Part shown: positions 21,401 to 29,115 of the stretch, piece after piece | How positions within the stretch are numbered: position 1 is the stretch's first letter | Layout of the letters: each line of letters begins with the position of its first letter | From: Enoplolaimus lenunculus | Taxonomy: Eukaryota > Nematoda > Enoplea > Enoplida > Thoracostomopsidae | Assembly: GCA_030248215.1 (NCBI GenBank) | Contig: JASANG010000699.1 | Span: forward strand, 124,001-188,000 | Length of the DNA stretch: 64,000 nucleotides | Direction: 5' to 3' | Position numbers and translations under genes: made by a program | Notes under the pieces: model-generated | What the model was told of the DNA's origin: nothing | Database searches by the model: none | The model's input: only the letters and a program-made list of their open reading frames with translations

Positions 21401-24375
21401 ATCCTCTGACAAACAACGCATGATTAAGTACTACTCACCTTGAGCTTGAAACTGGTGATGCCACCAACACCGGTGTCCGGATCAAACGTTGTAAGTGTGA
21501 GCAGTTGTGTTCCAGGTTCAGTGTCCTAAAGTTACAATTTGTTTAGTATACGAACTTACTATATATTAAAGCTGGAACGCCACACATGCGTATTTTGGGC
21601 AGCGTTCCAGGACCTTATGCAAATTAATATCTATATATTAAAGCTGGAACGCCCCGCATGCGTATTTTAAGCAGCGTTCCAGGAGCGTATGAAAATTAAT
21701 ACAAGTTTGCAACGACAAAAAAATTGTTTTGTTATATGTAATTACAGAAGCTTTTGATAGAAAATAATCCTTATGTTTAAATGTTGCTCTGATGATACAA
21801 TATGCTGTATATATTAAAATGATGATTTGTTTGTTTGTGTTGTCGCTTAAGTTTCAAAGCTTGTGCGAAACTAGCTTAAAACCAATGCTTTTGAACATAT
21901 GCCAAAACCCAGTATAATAAGAGAGTTGCACATGTGTGCAACTACGGATTACTAGTATAAATATATGGCTGGTTTTTGAAACCCTTACGCACTACTTCGT
22001 ACTTAAGTGTGTGGTACGCAATAACTTAATTTATCGTTTCTAAGACCATACTTATGTAAAACAAATACTTAGATCACAAACCAAATTTCATATATATACT
22101 ACAGATAAACAGCTCAGGCATATTTGCTTTAGTCAAATTGACATTGTAGACCCATGGTACCTTCGTGATAAGAAGCAAAACTAAAGGGCCTTTTACTTCT
22201 GACACTAAGTCAAATTTGACGTTTTTTTTATTTTCGCACGAAAAGTTCAGTATTGTCGTTATGACGTAAGGTTTCAGAAACTCAAGCCATGTTCTTACGT
22301 GAAATGTATGGGCGATTGGACGTCTAACACATGTACCGCAACTCACAAAACAGATTGCAATTACGGCTTGATTCTACCATATATTTCATTAACGTGCAAA
22401 ATCCTTCTTAGGTATTAACAAAATGAAACTTTGATATTAAACAGAAAATTTAAACTTTTAGAGGTCAAAATAAGTTTTAAAACCTATTTGAAAAGGGCTG
22501 AAAACTGATATAACAACATTTATGTCAATGAATATTCAACTAAAAAATTTTACATTTTCAAAGTTTCTGTTGAACTTTACTTAAATTTTCTAAAATTTAT
22601 TGTTAATAAGGCCAATTTAATTATTTACGCTAAACGTTAGGAAGAAATTACCTCAGGAACAGCAATGGCACTTGGAGTGTCAACGAACGTTGGCAGATTG
22701 TCGTTCATATCCATAACTTGAATGTCTAAATTCCCGTACGCCTGTAAAATGGTCAAATGAATTGGAAAATTCACGTGTATAAACATTTTTGTTAAACGTT
22801 TTCCTCTAAGTCAAAAATTAATTTTCATACCTGGTTATGCTGATTTTAAACTTAAAGTAAATATTTGAAACCATTTTAAAGAGTTATTTGTAAAACATTC
22901 ATTCTGTTTTGACGAACAGTCTTTTAAGAACCGCCGCCCTTTGTAAGAAATACAAATCAAAGAAGATCGATTAGATAATAATGTTGGCCCACGTATAGAA
23001 CAGGGCCGGAACGTTTTCCGGCGGCACTATAATAGAGTAAGCTTAAGCTTTAAACTAATTTTTTGCTTACACTTAGGCTTAGGTTTAGGAAATGCTTATA
23101 CTACACTTCGGGTCGTGTTCTATATACATTGGCCATAGTGTTACAACACTTTTATGCATGATATATAACGTTACTAATGTTCCAGGTGGAAATCTAGATT
23201 CAAAATAAACTTAAGTTAGTCACAGGTTCGGGACAATTATACACGGAACCAAAACAACACTTTAACGCCCACATTTGGTTCCCGCTGTCCGAATCGAAGC
23301 ATTCGAGTTTACATTTGACAAACGTTTTAGATTAATGAGAACGAGGAGGTTTACAATCACCAGTGACCCCCCGGAACCGCCCCAGTTTCCTACAATAATC
23401 TGGCAATACGATGTTTTATGCCTGCAGCTTTATAGTCGCTATTATATATGTGAGTTTTATATCATGACTATGCGCGGTAAAGGTACATATTGAATTTCAC
23501 TAAATGCGAAGAATTAATGCAGATGTTATACCTGAAACGTTATAATTGCTGTTATATATGCAACCTTTAATATATCGTGCATGACCACGCCTTGTAGGTA
23601 AGGTATATATTAAGAGTTCCATAAAATGCGAAGAATAAAGGGCTTACAAAGTTTCAATTTAAAAACACTGTTTACCTGAAGCCTTCCGTCTGTGCAACGA
23701 AACGCCAAGCTAAATGTTTGGCCGCGAGTACCATCAGGAGACAAGAACTAAAATGAATAATTACAAAAACACCAAAATAGTTCAAATCTAAGTAAAGAAT
23801 GGATCTCTAGTGCATAGGCCCGTAGTGAGATCACCTTGATAGTGGGCTAAACATTTTAAGGATGAACATACAAGGGTTTTCGATGATTTGGCGCCTAAGT
23901 TCTTCAAGAAGGGCTTATACCCCTTTGGCTACAGGCCCGATTTACATTTAAATCGTTTGTTTTCTAAAAACAACTTTTGTTAAATATTCATGTGGGAAAG
24001 GGTTAATGAACATTGAGAAAAGTTGAATAAAAAAACTTTTCGTTACTGGCTATATAAGACTTGTCCGCTACTATTTAGCTGCAAACTGCGTACGCGAAAT
24101 AAGACACAATGCACGATATCGAACAATCGTTGCATCTATGCACAATAGAATATCTCCGCAAGCCGTGAAAACCCATTTAAAGTCAATGAAAACTCAAACA
24201 ACAAAGAAACTTACATCTGCATCCAGAGGTTTTTCTAACGTTAGCGTCCAACATGAAAAATTTAATGGCAGTGGTTCAAAATAACCAGTCGGATCTCCGC
24301 TGCTGATCAGAAGCACCAGTTTTGGTTCATTTCCAGTGTACGTTGCACATATTTCCAGTTTTGGTAAAGGCTGAC
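194..24375 (-). CDS. Cadherin-superfamily gene, 13 internal exons (partial at both ends)
   Basis: Cell-surface calcium-dependent adhesion protein; only part of the extracellular region is in the window. Exons in transcript order: 24375-24215, 23747-23676, 22741-22652, 21525-21439, 19205-19071, 18682-18467, 17694-17497, 15770-15618, 6521-6360, 5820-5753, 4808-4556, 3106-2867, 417-194. All have AG acceptors and, except possibly the last, GT donors, and codon phases match throughout. The translation gives successive cadherin repeats with calcium-binding linkers DMNDNLPTF, DVQNNPPRF, DVDDEPPRC, DVNDNAPIF, DTNDNAPLF and DTNDNVPQF. Repeat lengths are about 104 to 113 residues except one of about 71. 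No signal peptide, membrane segment or cytoplasmic tail is visible. The segment order recalls the CDH23/Cad87A-like group of large cadherins from memory; the exact orthologue is uncertain. An HSF gene is nested on the other strand in the 6522-15617 intron. Confidence 0.9.
1024..1960. mobile_element. Foldback element with ~220-bp terminal inverted repeats
   Basis: The left arm (1024-1247) begins AACTAGGTAAAAGTGCCCCT and its near-exact reverse complement closes the element at 1736-1960. The arms match over about 220 bp with a few substitutions; the middle ~490 bp is unique and AT-rich with no coding capacity. It lies in the cadherin intron 418-2866. It looks like a non-autonomous DNA element. 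No clear target duplication was identified. Confidence 0.85.
2690..2862. repeat. Dispersed 'GTAGCCAG/TGGCTA' repeat copy
   Basis: Shares segments (TTTGCC..., CTTGTAAGT..CGAAAACC.CTGTA, then AGTGAGTTGGCTA) with 27958-28113, 50700-50862 and 51731-51850. It is a short, degenerate dispersed family without coding capacity. Confidence 0.5.
2867..3106 (-). CDS. Cadherin exon, repeat body (240 nt)
   Basis: Eighty codons, phase 0, acceptor ATTTTAG, donor GTAAGA. Encodes ATDADQPGTLNSNITYQL, LFNIHPQLGRLEISPPGIDL and VLNLTVWASDSGKP. The GT-AG boundary gives ILVYVN joined to DTNDNVPQF of the next exon. A dispersed repeat (about 2690-2862) abuts the donor. Confidence 0.92.
3107..4555. other. Cadherin intron with repeat debris
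   Basis: About 1.4 kb. 4080-4140 is a degenerate CCTAAG/CTAAAC-rich patch. 4200-4320 matches the arm of the foldback family seen at 7975-8460 and 28545-29115 (shared TTTTTGAAAAATTCGATTTT). No coding exon seen. Confidence 0.5.
4556..4808 (-). CDS. Cadherin exon with DTNDNAPLF linker (253 nt)
   Basis: One completing base plus 84 codons. Shows FSIDQSGRILTAAILDRED, YSLQINAQDNNG, LTVTIIDTNDNAPLF and YEVYTEENTY in order. Acceptor ATTTCAG, donor GTAAAA. Confidence 0.94.
4845..4935. repeat. TTAGGC-like patch
   Basis: Imperfect TTAGGC/TTAGGCTTTGG motifs beside the 4808 exon acceptor, followed by CCTAAGCC in the opposite sense. It belongs to the scattered TTAGGC-rich family of this window. Confidence 0.5.
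5753..5820 (-). CDS. Cadherin short exon (68 nt)
   Basis: Enters in phase 0 and leaves with two bases, which the next exon completes to a lysine codon. Encodes AYDKDTPKYLPIKYSLSGEG, the DxD strand of the repeat. Acceptor TTATAG, donor GTGAGT. Confidence 0.85.
6360..6521 (-). CDS. Cadherin exon with DVNDNAPIF linker (162 nt)
   Basis: Fifty-four codons, phase 0, acceptor TGCATCAG, donor GTGAGT. Encodes VAVTLLDVNDNAPIFNESSY and EAAALENQPSGVVVLKIS, a textbook end and start of consecutive cadherin repeats. Confidence 0.95.
7812..7960 (+). mobile_element. tRNA-derived SINE-like sequence (tentative)
   Basis: TAGCTCTGTGGTTGAGA resembles a Pol III A box and GGTATCGAGTCCCACC a B box about 35 bp later, followed by a short unrelated tail. 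The anticodon arm does not pair well, so this is a tRNA-derived repeat rather than a functional tRNA. Confidence 0.4.
7975..8460. mobile_element. Foldback (inverted-repeat) element copy
   Basis: Related to 28545-29115: both share CCTGATCATTCCAT, TTTTTGAAAAATTCGATTTT, a central TTTGGCGCGCTGC..ACGAT palindrome and the closing TGGTATATA.TTTGTCTAACTTT. The copy ends about 310 bp upstream of the HSF start codon. Confidence 0.6.
8774..9626 (+). CDS. HSF exon 1: N-terminal extension and first half of DNA-binding domain
   Basis: 284 codons plus one base. It starts MDILSRNEILAAALLTN, carries a (GAC/GAT)(AAC) microsatellite giving ten Asp flanked by Asn at about residues 175-200, and ends in DHDQFAKDYLDT with the first base of a Gly codon. 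Donor CAG/GTTTGA. Confidence 0.88.
8774..14171 (+). CDS. Heat shock factor (HSFY/HSF5-like) transcription factor, nested gene
   Basis: Predicted nuclear DNA-binding protein. Exons: 8774-9626, 10808-11058, 11890-12325, 12662-13075 and 13486-14093 (or to the stop at 14169-14171 if the last donor is not used). All junctions are GT-AG with matching phases, giving about 854 codons to 14093. The HSF-type winged-helix domain spans about residues 244-365: FPRRLWELLNH, IHWNHEGDGLVID, then ASFVRQLNLYGFKK (recognition helix) and HPYFRNDRPDLL. The junction PDLLIYV/KRRPA recalls the HSFY ending. A 5' in-frame stop at 8741 supports this ATG. The N-terminal 240 residues are unusual, low in complexity and hold Asp and Asn runs. 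No clear HR-A/B leucine-zipper trimerisation region was seen. It lies antisense inside a cadherin intron. Confidence 0.88.
9296..9372 (+). repeat. Coding GAC/GAT and AAC trinucleotide microsatellite
   Basis: An in-frame run encoding poly-Asp then poly-Asn inside HSF exon 1. It is likely to vary in length between alleles. Confidence 0.9.
9955..10770. repeat. Diverged ~400-bp tandem repeat in HSF intron 1
   Basis: Two head-to-tail copies (about 9955-10365 and 10405-10770) share AACGTCTGAG, TAAGCGGTTCT, TAGGGTCCC and CGACAA.CCCC in the same order. A related piece lies at 7636-7770. A short (AAT)n run occurs at 10183-10201. The block fills most of the 1.18-kb intron. Confidence 0.6.
10808..11058 (+). 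CDS. HSF exon 2: recognition helix and wing
   Basis: Two completing bases plus 83 codons. Contains YFKAMKMASFVRQLNLYGFK, the most conserved HSF motif, and HPYFRNDRPDLLIYV. Acceptor ATTTTAG, donor GTATGT. Confidence 0.95.
11890..12325 (+). CDS. HSF exon 3
   Basis: 145 codons plus one base. It begins after ACTTTCAG with KRRPAAWPKMQPRGRSV, a basic stretch that may act as a nuclear localisation signal, followed by Ser/Thr/Gln-rich sequence. Donor AAA/GTAAGA. The alternative ORF start at 11773 would include intronic sequence. Confidence 0.8.
12425..12545. repeat. TTAGGC-like patch in HSF intron 3
   Basis: CTTAGGCTTAGG followed by imperfect CTATGCCTAATCC and TAAGGGCTAAGC motifs: the scattered telomere-like family. 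Confidence 0.5.
12662..13075 (+). CDS. HSF exon 4
   Basis: Two completing bases, 137 codons and one base. Acceptor TTTTTCAG, donor CAG/GTGACC. Encodes an acidic, Ser/Thr-rich segment then a possible helix, LSTLLMLSNLAGQCTPLQ and NFIYQLLLSPL. Function unknown. Confidence 0.8.
13486..14093 (+). CDS. HSF exon 5, acidic C-terminal region
   Basis: Two completing bases plus 202 codons. Acceptor TGTTTCAG. It ends in an acidic segment (FDEYENNEWFDDECSVE) of the kind found in activation domains, before a strong GAG/GTAAGT donor. If that donor is used, the last exon was not found; if not, the frame runs to a stop at 14169-14171, adding 25 residues. Confidence 0.78.
14172..15617. other. Intronic stretch after HSF
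   Basis: 14735-14890 holds a copy of the GTAGCCAG dispersed repeat with G/C-rich runs. The rest is AT-rich without recognised coding sequence or repeat. Confidence 0.4.
15618..15770 (-). CDS. Cadherin exon (153 nt)
   Basis: Fifty-one codons, phase 0, acceptor GTTTAAG (AAG rather than CAG), donor GTGAGT. Contains EFEITLEGDDGIFEVSPRIV and LDYERIQKLRFK. It is the last exon before the large intron that holds the HSF gene. Confidence 0.88.
16285..16740. repeat. Two tandem copies of a 232-bp unit
   Basis: AACTCGGCCAATGTTCGACA occurs at 16287 and again at 16519. The two units are almost identical. The 3' quarter of this unit is the source of the adjoining 72-bp array. Confidence 0.9.
16692..17340. 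repeat. 72-bp minisatellite, about nine copies
   Basis: AGCCGTCAGCC recurs at 16741, 16813, 16885 and so on every 72 bp to 17317, with near-perfect identity. Because 72 is a multiple of three, long ORFs appear on both strands; these are artefacts of the period. The array lies in the cadherin intron 15771-17496. Confidence 0.95.
17497..17694 (-). CDS. Cadherin exon with DVDDEPPRC linker (198 nt)
   Basis: Sixty-six codons, phase 0, acceptor TTTTCAG, donor GTAATT. Encodes ITVVIVDVDDEPPRCGQSEY then EAEVEENAQPL. The donor lies about 155 bp from the edge of a 72-bp satellite array in the following intron. Confidence 0.92.
17695..18466. other. Cadherin intron, no feature seen
   Basis: AT-rich sequence with purine-rich GGGAGACTGAGAATTAGGGA-like runs near 17810. 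No repeat family or exon recognised. Confidence 0.4.
18467..18682 (-). CDS. Cadherin exon, repeat body (216 nt)
   Basis: Seventy-two codons, phase 0, acceptor ATTTTAG, donor GTAAGC. Shows the usual order of a cadherin repeat: FRVQAEDGDKG, IVYSISN, YYFGINSTNGWIYL, LNRED, and a closing strand AFNLAVK. Confidence 0.9.
19071..19205 (-). CDS. Cadherin exon with DVQNNPPRF linker (135 nt)
   Basis: Forty-five codons, phase 0, acceptor TATTTAG, donor GTAAAT. Contains FTLAVNVIDVQNNPPRF and ends in YVSEDTPI, the start of the next repeat. Confidence 0.87.
19335..19406. repeat. 25-bp tandem repeat, three copies
   Basis: TCCAAAGTGTTCCTGGTAGC recurs at 19335, 19360 and 19385 with one substitution between units. 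It lies in the cadherin intron 19206-21438. Confidence 0.9.
20492..20664. mobile_element. Short inverted-repeat element with TTAGGC core, copy 1
   Basis: Ends are GGCC(C)ATGTAACTTTAAGG and its reverse complement CCTTAAAGTAACATTGG(T)C. The core carries GCTTAGGC-like repeats. The same structure recurs at 48290-48444, so this is a defined non-autonomous family of about 155-173 bp. Confidence 0.85.
20697..20855. mobile_element. CCTAAG-rich element (AGGGCCGTAAC family)
   Basis: Begins AGGGCCGTAACAGTGT, contains CCTAAGCATAAGCCTAAGCC and closes near GCTTGCCCTATTGCAGTCC. Related copies are at 22996-23120 (reverse), 50115-50280, 53075-53235 (reverse) and 54722-54893 (reverse). Confidence 0.65.
21439..21525 (-). 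CDS. Cadherin exon (87 nt)
   Basis: Twenty-nine codons, phase 0, acceptor CTTTAG, donor GTGAGT. Encodes DTEPGTQLLTLTTFDPDTG, the N-terminal part of a cadherin repeat (E..PGT..L...D.D). Splicing directly to the 19205 exon leaves this repeat about 35 residues short, so an exon between 19206 and 21438 may have been missed. Confidence 0.82.
21560..21702. repeat. 72-bp tandem duplication with internal hairpin
   Basis: TATATATTAAAGCTGGAACG starts at 21560 and 21632. Each copy holds GCTGGAACGC and, after a short loop, GCGTTCCAGG. It begins 35 bp from the 21525 exon acceptor. Confidence 0.85.
22652..22741 (-). CDS. Cadherin exon with DMNDNLPTF linker (90 nt)
   Basis: Thirty codons, phase 0. Contains LDIQVMDMNDNLPTFVDT, a canonical inter-repeat calcium-binding linker, and ends in the PE of the next repeat. 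Acceptor TTTTACAG, donor GTAATT. Confidence 0.88.
22996..23120. mobile_element. TTAGGC-rich element, reverse copy
   Basis: AGGGCCGGAACGTTTTCC, then AGAGTAAGCTTAAGC, then CTTAGGCTTAGGTTTAGG: the same order as the complement of 20697-20855. Confidence 0.6.
23676..23747 (-). CDS. Cadherin exon (72 nt)
   Basis: Phase-0 exon of 24 codons between a TTTTAG acceptor and a GTAAAC donor. It encodes SPDGTRGQTFSLAFRCTDG, the strand before the D..ND linker supplied by the next exon. Confidence 0.8.
24215..24375 (-). CDS. Cadherin exon 1 of those seen (161 nt)
   Basis: Bounded by a CAG acceptor and a GTAAGT donor. It enters in phase 1 (needs one base from an upstream exon), so it is not the first exon. 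It encodes a beta-strand-like segment with KLEICATYTGNEPKLVLL and ending in LEKPLDAD, the usual fold position of LDxE in a cadherin repeat. No upstream cadherin exon was recognised between here and 56 kb. Confidence 0.8.
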
Positions 24376-24420
24376 CTGCAAACAAACGAATCAAACATCG
24401 CCTCGTTCATAAAAGCGGCA

Positions 24421-24580
24421 GTGCCGGAGCATACAGAGGTAGGGGCTCCCCACCAAACTGCACGGTGGGGGCCCCCAAACTCGTGAGCGTATGGAGCGAG
24501 ATGGCGGATGCATTTTAAAACTTCGGCGGTTTTTGTTTCATCCGGTTAGGGTGCGGGGTGTGGGCCCCCCAATGTTTCCG
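24421..24580. repeat. GTGCCGGAGC dispersed repeat copy
   Basis: Shares GCAGTGCCGGAGCA, AAAACTTCGGCG.T.TTTGTTTC and a closing GGGCCCCC run with 37285-37432. Part of the same G/C-rich family appears at 35255-35470. Confidence 0.6.
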
Positions 24581-25242
24581 TTATAAAAATACGCGAAATT
24601 CCGTTATTTTTATCTTCATAATTAGTTGTAAATAACGAGTAAATCGCACAATTTTTCATTACAGTTCAATGGAATTGTTCGATTTTAAATAACAATGACG
24701 AAATTCGTCCAGTCTTAAAAAACTATTTGGTGCAACATCTATTTCTTCTTCAAAATGTTAGAAAGCACGTTGAGTTGCTGAGTATTAGCATGCTTCAATT
24801 GTATTGGCACAAATATATCTTCGAGCGTTTCCGTTATTTTGATCACTACCCGTTTGTGTTATTTTCACTATCCGTTTACACTCTGGGTCAAAGCTCAAAG
24901 TTGTCGCAGTTGCTATTGAAATGTGTCCAATGAGATTGTTTGGAGGATGCGTGCTTTTTTCTGATAGGTTGTATCTGCGCCAGAGGTATTTTTCATAAAG
25001 ACCAACCTTTTACGCACGTTTCATGTTTTGTTGATTTGTTATCGAATGTTTTGTTTTGATATTTTGATAACGTTTTCAAGCAAAAGCTCGGTGTGCAGCA
25101 TTACAAATCTTGCGGCCCGTGCTTATTAACGGCGCGCCTAGTAAACCTAAGCCTAAACCTAATACTTATTATTATGGGTCAATATGGCAGGCCTAAAACT
25201 GCGCTAAACTTTTACACAGATGAGAGACGACGACCGCATCGC
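24581..25242. other. No gene seen
   Basis: AT-rich. 25135-25165 has a short CCTAAGCCTAAACCTAA run. No exon or complete repeat recognised. Confidence 0.4.
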
Positions 25243-25415
25243 CAATGGCGGATCCAGGATCTCAAAATGGGGGGGGGCAAAATTTCACAGGTAATAAACT
25301 TACTTTTGACCCACACACAAACCACGAACTATTGCCATAAAATTGCTATATAATTTTTGTCGAGATGCTGTTGGGGGGGCATGGCCAGGGTGGCCCCCTC
25401 ATGGATCCGCCATTG
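25243..25415. mobile_element. GGATCC-ended G-rich MITE, copy 1
   Basis: CAATGGCGGATCCA at the left and TGGATCCGCCATTG at the right are inverted repeats. The interior has a G run, a conserved TTTCACAGGTAATAAACTTA and a second G run. It is almost identical to 36231-36406. Confidence 0.88.
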
Positions 25416-25877
25416 CGCGTCGCCATGGCTGTTTGTTTCATACAAATTTTAACATTTCATTCATAAATACAACTAACCGATGGTCCAGTTTTCGTGAACA
25501 AATACAAATGGAGGATCAACATTGAGTTTCAGTCTTTGAGCGCCAACGCCTATAATATTATCCATTAATTAACTCATTCATTAGTAAGTCTCCTTCCTTC
25601 CTTCCTATTCCGTTAAGCATGCTCTGACAGCTGATATGGCTGCACCATTCCAGTGTCTTCCCAAGGGCCTCATATGAACCAACTAAGAGTCGATATAAAA
25701 TTTTTCAATGTTTAATAGAGTTGCCGAAATTACTAGTAACACTGCTGCAGAATGGTTAGCAAGATCCTGTTGATTTCGGAATGAAACGAATTTCACTTGT
25801 TGATGAAGGTGTCTAATTTTTATTGAATTAAGTAATTTGATAAAGGCCCTCTGACAAGCCGAGATCCCGAGATGCCA

Positions 25878-25947
25878 GCTAGGTGCGTAGGAGATGCTAA
25901 CTTAGCATCGCAGGAGGAAATGCTAACCTTAGCATCGCAGGATTTCC
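25878..25947. repeat. Short direct repeat of a hairpin
   Basis: Two adjacent copies of GATGCTAAC.TTAGCATCGC, each self-complementary (GATGCTAA/TTAGCATC). Confidence 0.7.
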
Positions 25948-27148
25948 TGATTAATTCTATTTTTCGCTAATACTATTAACTGTTGTGTTTAGCTTCCACT
26001 AGCACCGCCTTCAAAATTGAAATGCATTACATGCCTACTGCTTCGGTTTCCTATTAACTTCAGTTTAATGGGCAAACACTGTCTGCTCATTTACGTTGGT
26101 CAGCGTGAAAATGACAACCTTAACAGTGACAATTTACACAATTTAGTGTTTCGTCTATTAGCTTACGTTAGAAGCTTAATAGAATGACCCAATCCAATTT
26201 TTTGTGAAAACATATGGCAGAAACATACCCTTCTGTGTGCTCACAAATTACATATTCGTGAAACTACTACAAATGAATATAACCAAGTGTGGATGATAAC
26301 TCTTAGATAAGTTTGGGTAGCGATCTGATTTCGGTATCGTGCAAAAATGAGCAGCACGCGTTGTTTTTGCCTTACTGCCCTTAAGTTTGGAGGGTGTCGA
26401 TATCATATGCAATACTTATGAAACCTATTAAGAAAAATTAAAAATTATCAATAATAAAATGAAACACTTTTGTTTCCATTGGCATCTTATGTATTTCCAT
26501 TGTTTGCGCAAATTTCAACCCCTTCCAATAAATGTAAGGGAGGGGTAAAAACGCAACACGCACTGAGTATATTCTTTTCTACACATAATGATACCCAGTT
26601 GCATTACTCTTGCTTAAAACAGTGGTCATCCATTTTGATATAACTCATGTAGACTTGTACTTGATACGGGTCGATGCAAAGGACATGTACAAGAAAAGCG
26701 ATTGAGGATATAAATCAACTCCTGATATTTTTGCAGACATGCGATTTACCAGGCCATAGAGCAATCTTCTCAATTCATTGAGGTTCAAAATTTTCTTATA
26801 CAAAAAATTATGCCATCCCGAGTTAAAGTCCTGTCTACACTCGTTGGCTGATCCAACAACAACTCACCATAAGCTAAACAGCTTGCTATTACCAAAGCAA
26901 ACACCACGCCGAAATCTCCGAAATACTTCATCTGAGCATCTGTATCAAAACACCGTCAGGATTCCAAATTAATCTTGAGACAGATCGACAGCAATGATGC
27001 AAAAAGCAGATCATGATAATTAAACGATTGCCCGCTGAACAATAATGTAATTTTGACTTCGGCAAAATTTAAAGCATTAACATCATTGCTTATGTATATT
27101 AAAGCTTATTAGCGAATGACTTCTGAAATCAAACCAACTAATCGTTAG
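25948..27148. other. No gene seen
   Basis: AT-rich intergenic or intronic sequence. A 64-codon ORF at 26778 is not supported by any motif. Confidence 0.4.
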
Positions 27149-27495
27149 TACTCTCTAAAAACTTAAACTTAAATTAGAGCTTAACTAAACTTGAATATCA
27201 GTTTAAGTAAAACTTAAATGGCTAGACGGACTAACTAAACTAGAATTTTAAGTTTTACTACACTAACGTGTTTTTAAGTTTAACACGAGTTTAAGTAAAC
27301 TTATTTTTAGCTTAAGTAACAAGTGCAGCCGTGTATCTATGAGTTCATTAAGTTTAGCTTAAACTGAAAATAAGTAAGATGTGAAATGAGTTTAAGCTTA
27401 AACCTACCACTTAGTTTAGTTAATCTAAAAAGTTAGTTTAGTACTGAAGGATTAGCTTAAGCTTAAATCAAGTTAGTTTAAGCTTTTAGGGAGTA
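27149..27495. mobile_element. Foldback element rich in TTAAGTTTAA, copy 1
   Basis: Starts TACTCTCTAAAAACTTAAAC and ends with the complementary GTTTAAGCTTTTAGGGAGTA. The interior repeats AGTTTAAG/CTTAAACT. Related to 55196-55445 (shared GGCT.GACGGACTAACTAA.CT). Confidence 0.75.
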
Positions 27496-27660
27496 TATTT
27501 TTATAGTCGCCGAGAAAACACTATTTTTGTATAGCCCTGCTCGAAACAAATATGCAATAAAGTTGTTATGGCTTTCATTCTGGTTTACTTTACCAGTGCA
27601 GAAAACGAAAACCAAATTCACTTACAAATTAAACACAATGACAAATATTCAACAAACAAC

Positions 27661-27760
27661 AAAGTCGAATACAACGGGAGGGATAAAGAGGATGTACCTC
27701 TAATAGGGTCGTATACAACGGGAGGGATACAGAGAATGTATCCTCTACAAAGAATTTAGG
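27661..27760. repeat. Short tandem duplication
   Basis: GTCGAATACAACGGGAGGGA recurs about 45 bp later as GTCGTATACAACGGGAGGGA, each followed by a short GAGGATGTACCTC-type palindrome. Confidence 0.7.
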
Positions 27761-27957
27761 GGAAAACTTGACAGTAGTACTTATAACAAAATTTAGAAAA
27801 GCTTTCTGAATTTTGGGGGTCAAAATTTTGACTTTACATGAGGTTATGCAACACCAAATTCAAATTCTGGCTATTACCCTCAGCAATATCCCTTACATTA
27901 ATGTGAACAATTGAAACGCTGCATGCAATCCGCCATAAAACTAAGATTGTCTGCTCT

Positions 27958-28113
27958 TAAACCAAGGACGGGCAGAGGGGCTCAGCCTACTCTAAAAGTT
28001 TTGCCCCGCTAGAAAATTTTGAATCTTGCTTGTAAGTCAACGAAAGCCCCTGTATGCTCGTCCTAAAAATATTTAGCCCCCTTAGCAAGGTGAGCTGGCT
28101 ACGGGACTGGCTA
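27958..28113. repeat. GTAGCCAG/TGGCTAC dispersed repeat copy
   Basis: Same order of blocks as 2690-2862: GCAGAGGGGCTCAG, TTGCTTGTAAGTCAACGAAA, then GCAAGGTGAGCTGGCTACGG. Confidence 0.55.
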
Positions 28114-28544
28114 CAACTTTGAAATTACACACATGTTGCCGAGTTCAAATTCATGTATATATACATAGCCCAAAAACGTCCACAAGCCTGCATTATGTTT
28201 TGCAAACATTTAATCACCAACTATCGACAGATGAAAGGCACACTTTAGAATTCCAACCAAGTTAATATAACATTTTCAGTCAAAATTTTAGTCAAACGCA
28301 ACAAATCTGTTACGTAGCCTTTAGAAGCGATGACCTTTTAACGACCTACATATTGCATTCTGTTACAGCAGCTTTCCTTTCACAAGCACAACTAGCAATA
28401 ACATAGTGGAAATACGGTATTTTTTTATAGTTTGATTGTATTTGTAATTGATAACAGTTTCGTACTTAAAAAAGTTCTACGAATCATTCTACAGTGTATG
28501 AACACCGGAAGGTATGAATAAGGGGCACAGCTTGAGTATTTTCG

Positions 28545-29115
28545 GTTTATCCATTCCACAGCGTTGAAAAATGGTTGGGTGTTGAAAATTTTTGTATATT
28601 TGAACTTCTCATATCCTCCCCTGATCATTCCATGACCAAATTCAAATTTTTGAAAAATTCGATTTATAACGCACCGAGCTCACTCCTTGGAACCTAACAA
28701 ATTTTGTGCCAAAAAGTTACACGAATTATTTGTCATTCGACGCAGCTTGAAGAGTTAAATTGAATGGTGTTTTCCCCCTACCGAAAGTCTGACTAGCGAG
28801 TTATGCTCAAATATATGATTTGGCGCGCTGCCAACGATTTAGGATGGAGCCAAATCAGTTATTTGACCATAACTCGTTAGTCAGACGTTCGGTTGGGTAC
28901 AATCACCATTCAATTTAGCTCTTCAAACTCGTCTAATGGTATATACTTTGTCTAACTTTTTAGCAAAAAAATTTTGGGCTCCAAGGGGGGAGCTCGGCGC
29001 CTTAAAAATCGCAGTTTTTCAAAAATTTCAATTTGAGTATGGAATGATCAGCGGCGGTCACGAGAGTCTGAAATATGGAAAAAATTTTAATACCCCAACC
29101 ATTTCCGTCCAAAAA
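28545..29115. mobile_element. ~570-bp foldback element
   Basis: The left arm has TTTTTGAAAAATTCGATTT, GCTTGAAGAG and TGAATGGTG; the right arm returns these as ACCATTCAA, GCTCTTCAA, AAAAATCGCAGTTTTTCAA and GGAATGATCAG. The centre is a TTTGGCGCGCTGCCAACGAT palindrome-like block. Related copies: 7975-8460 and part at 4200-4320. Confidence 0.75.
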
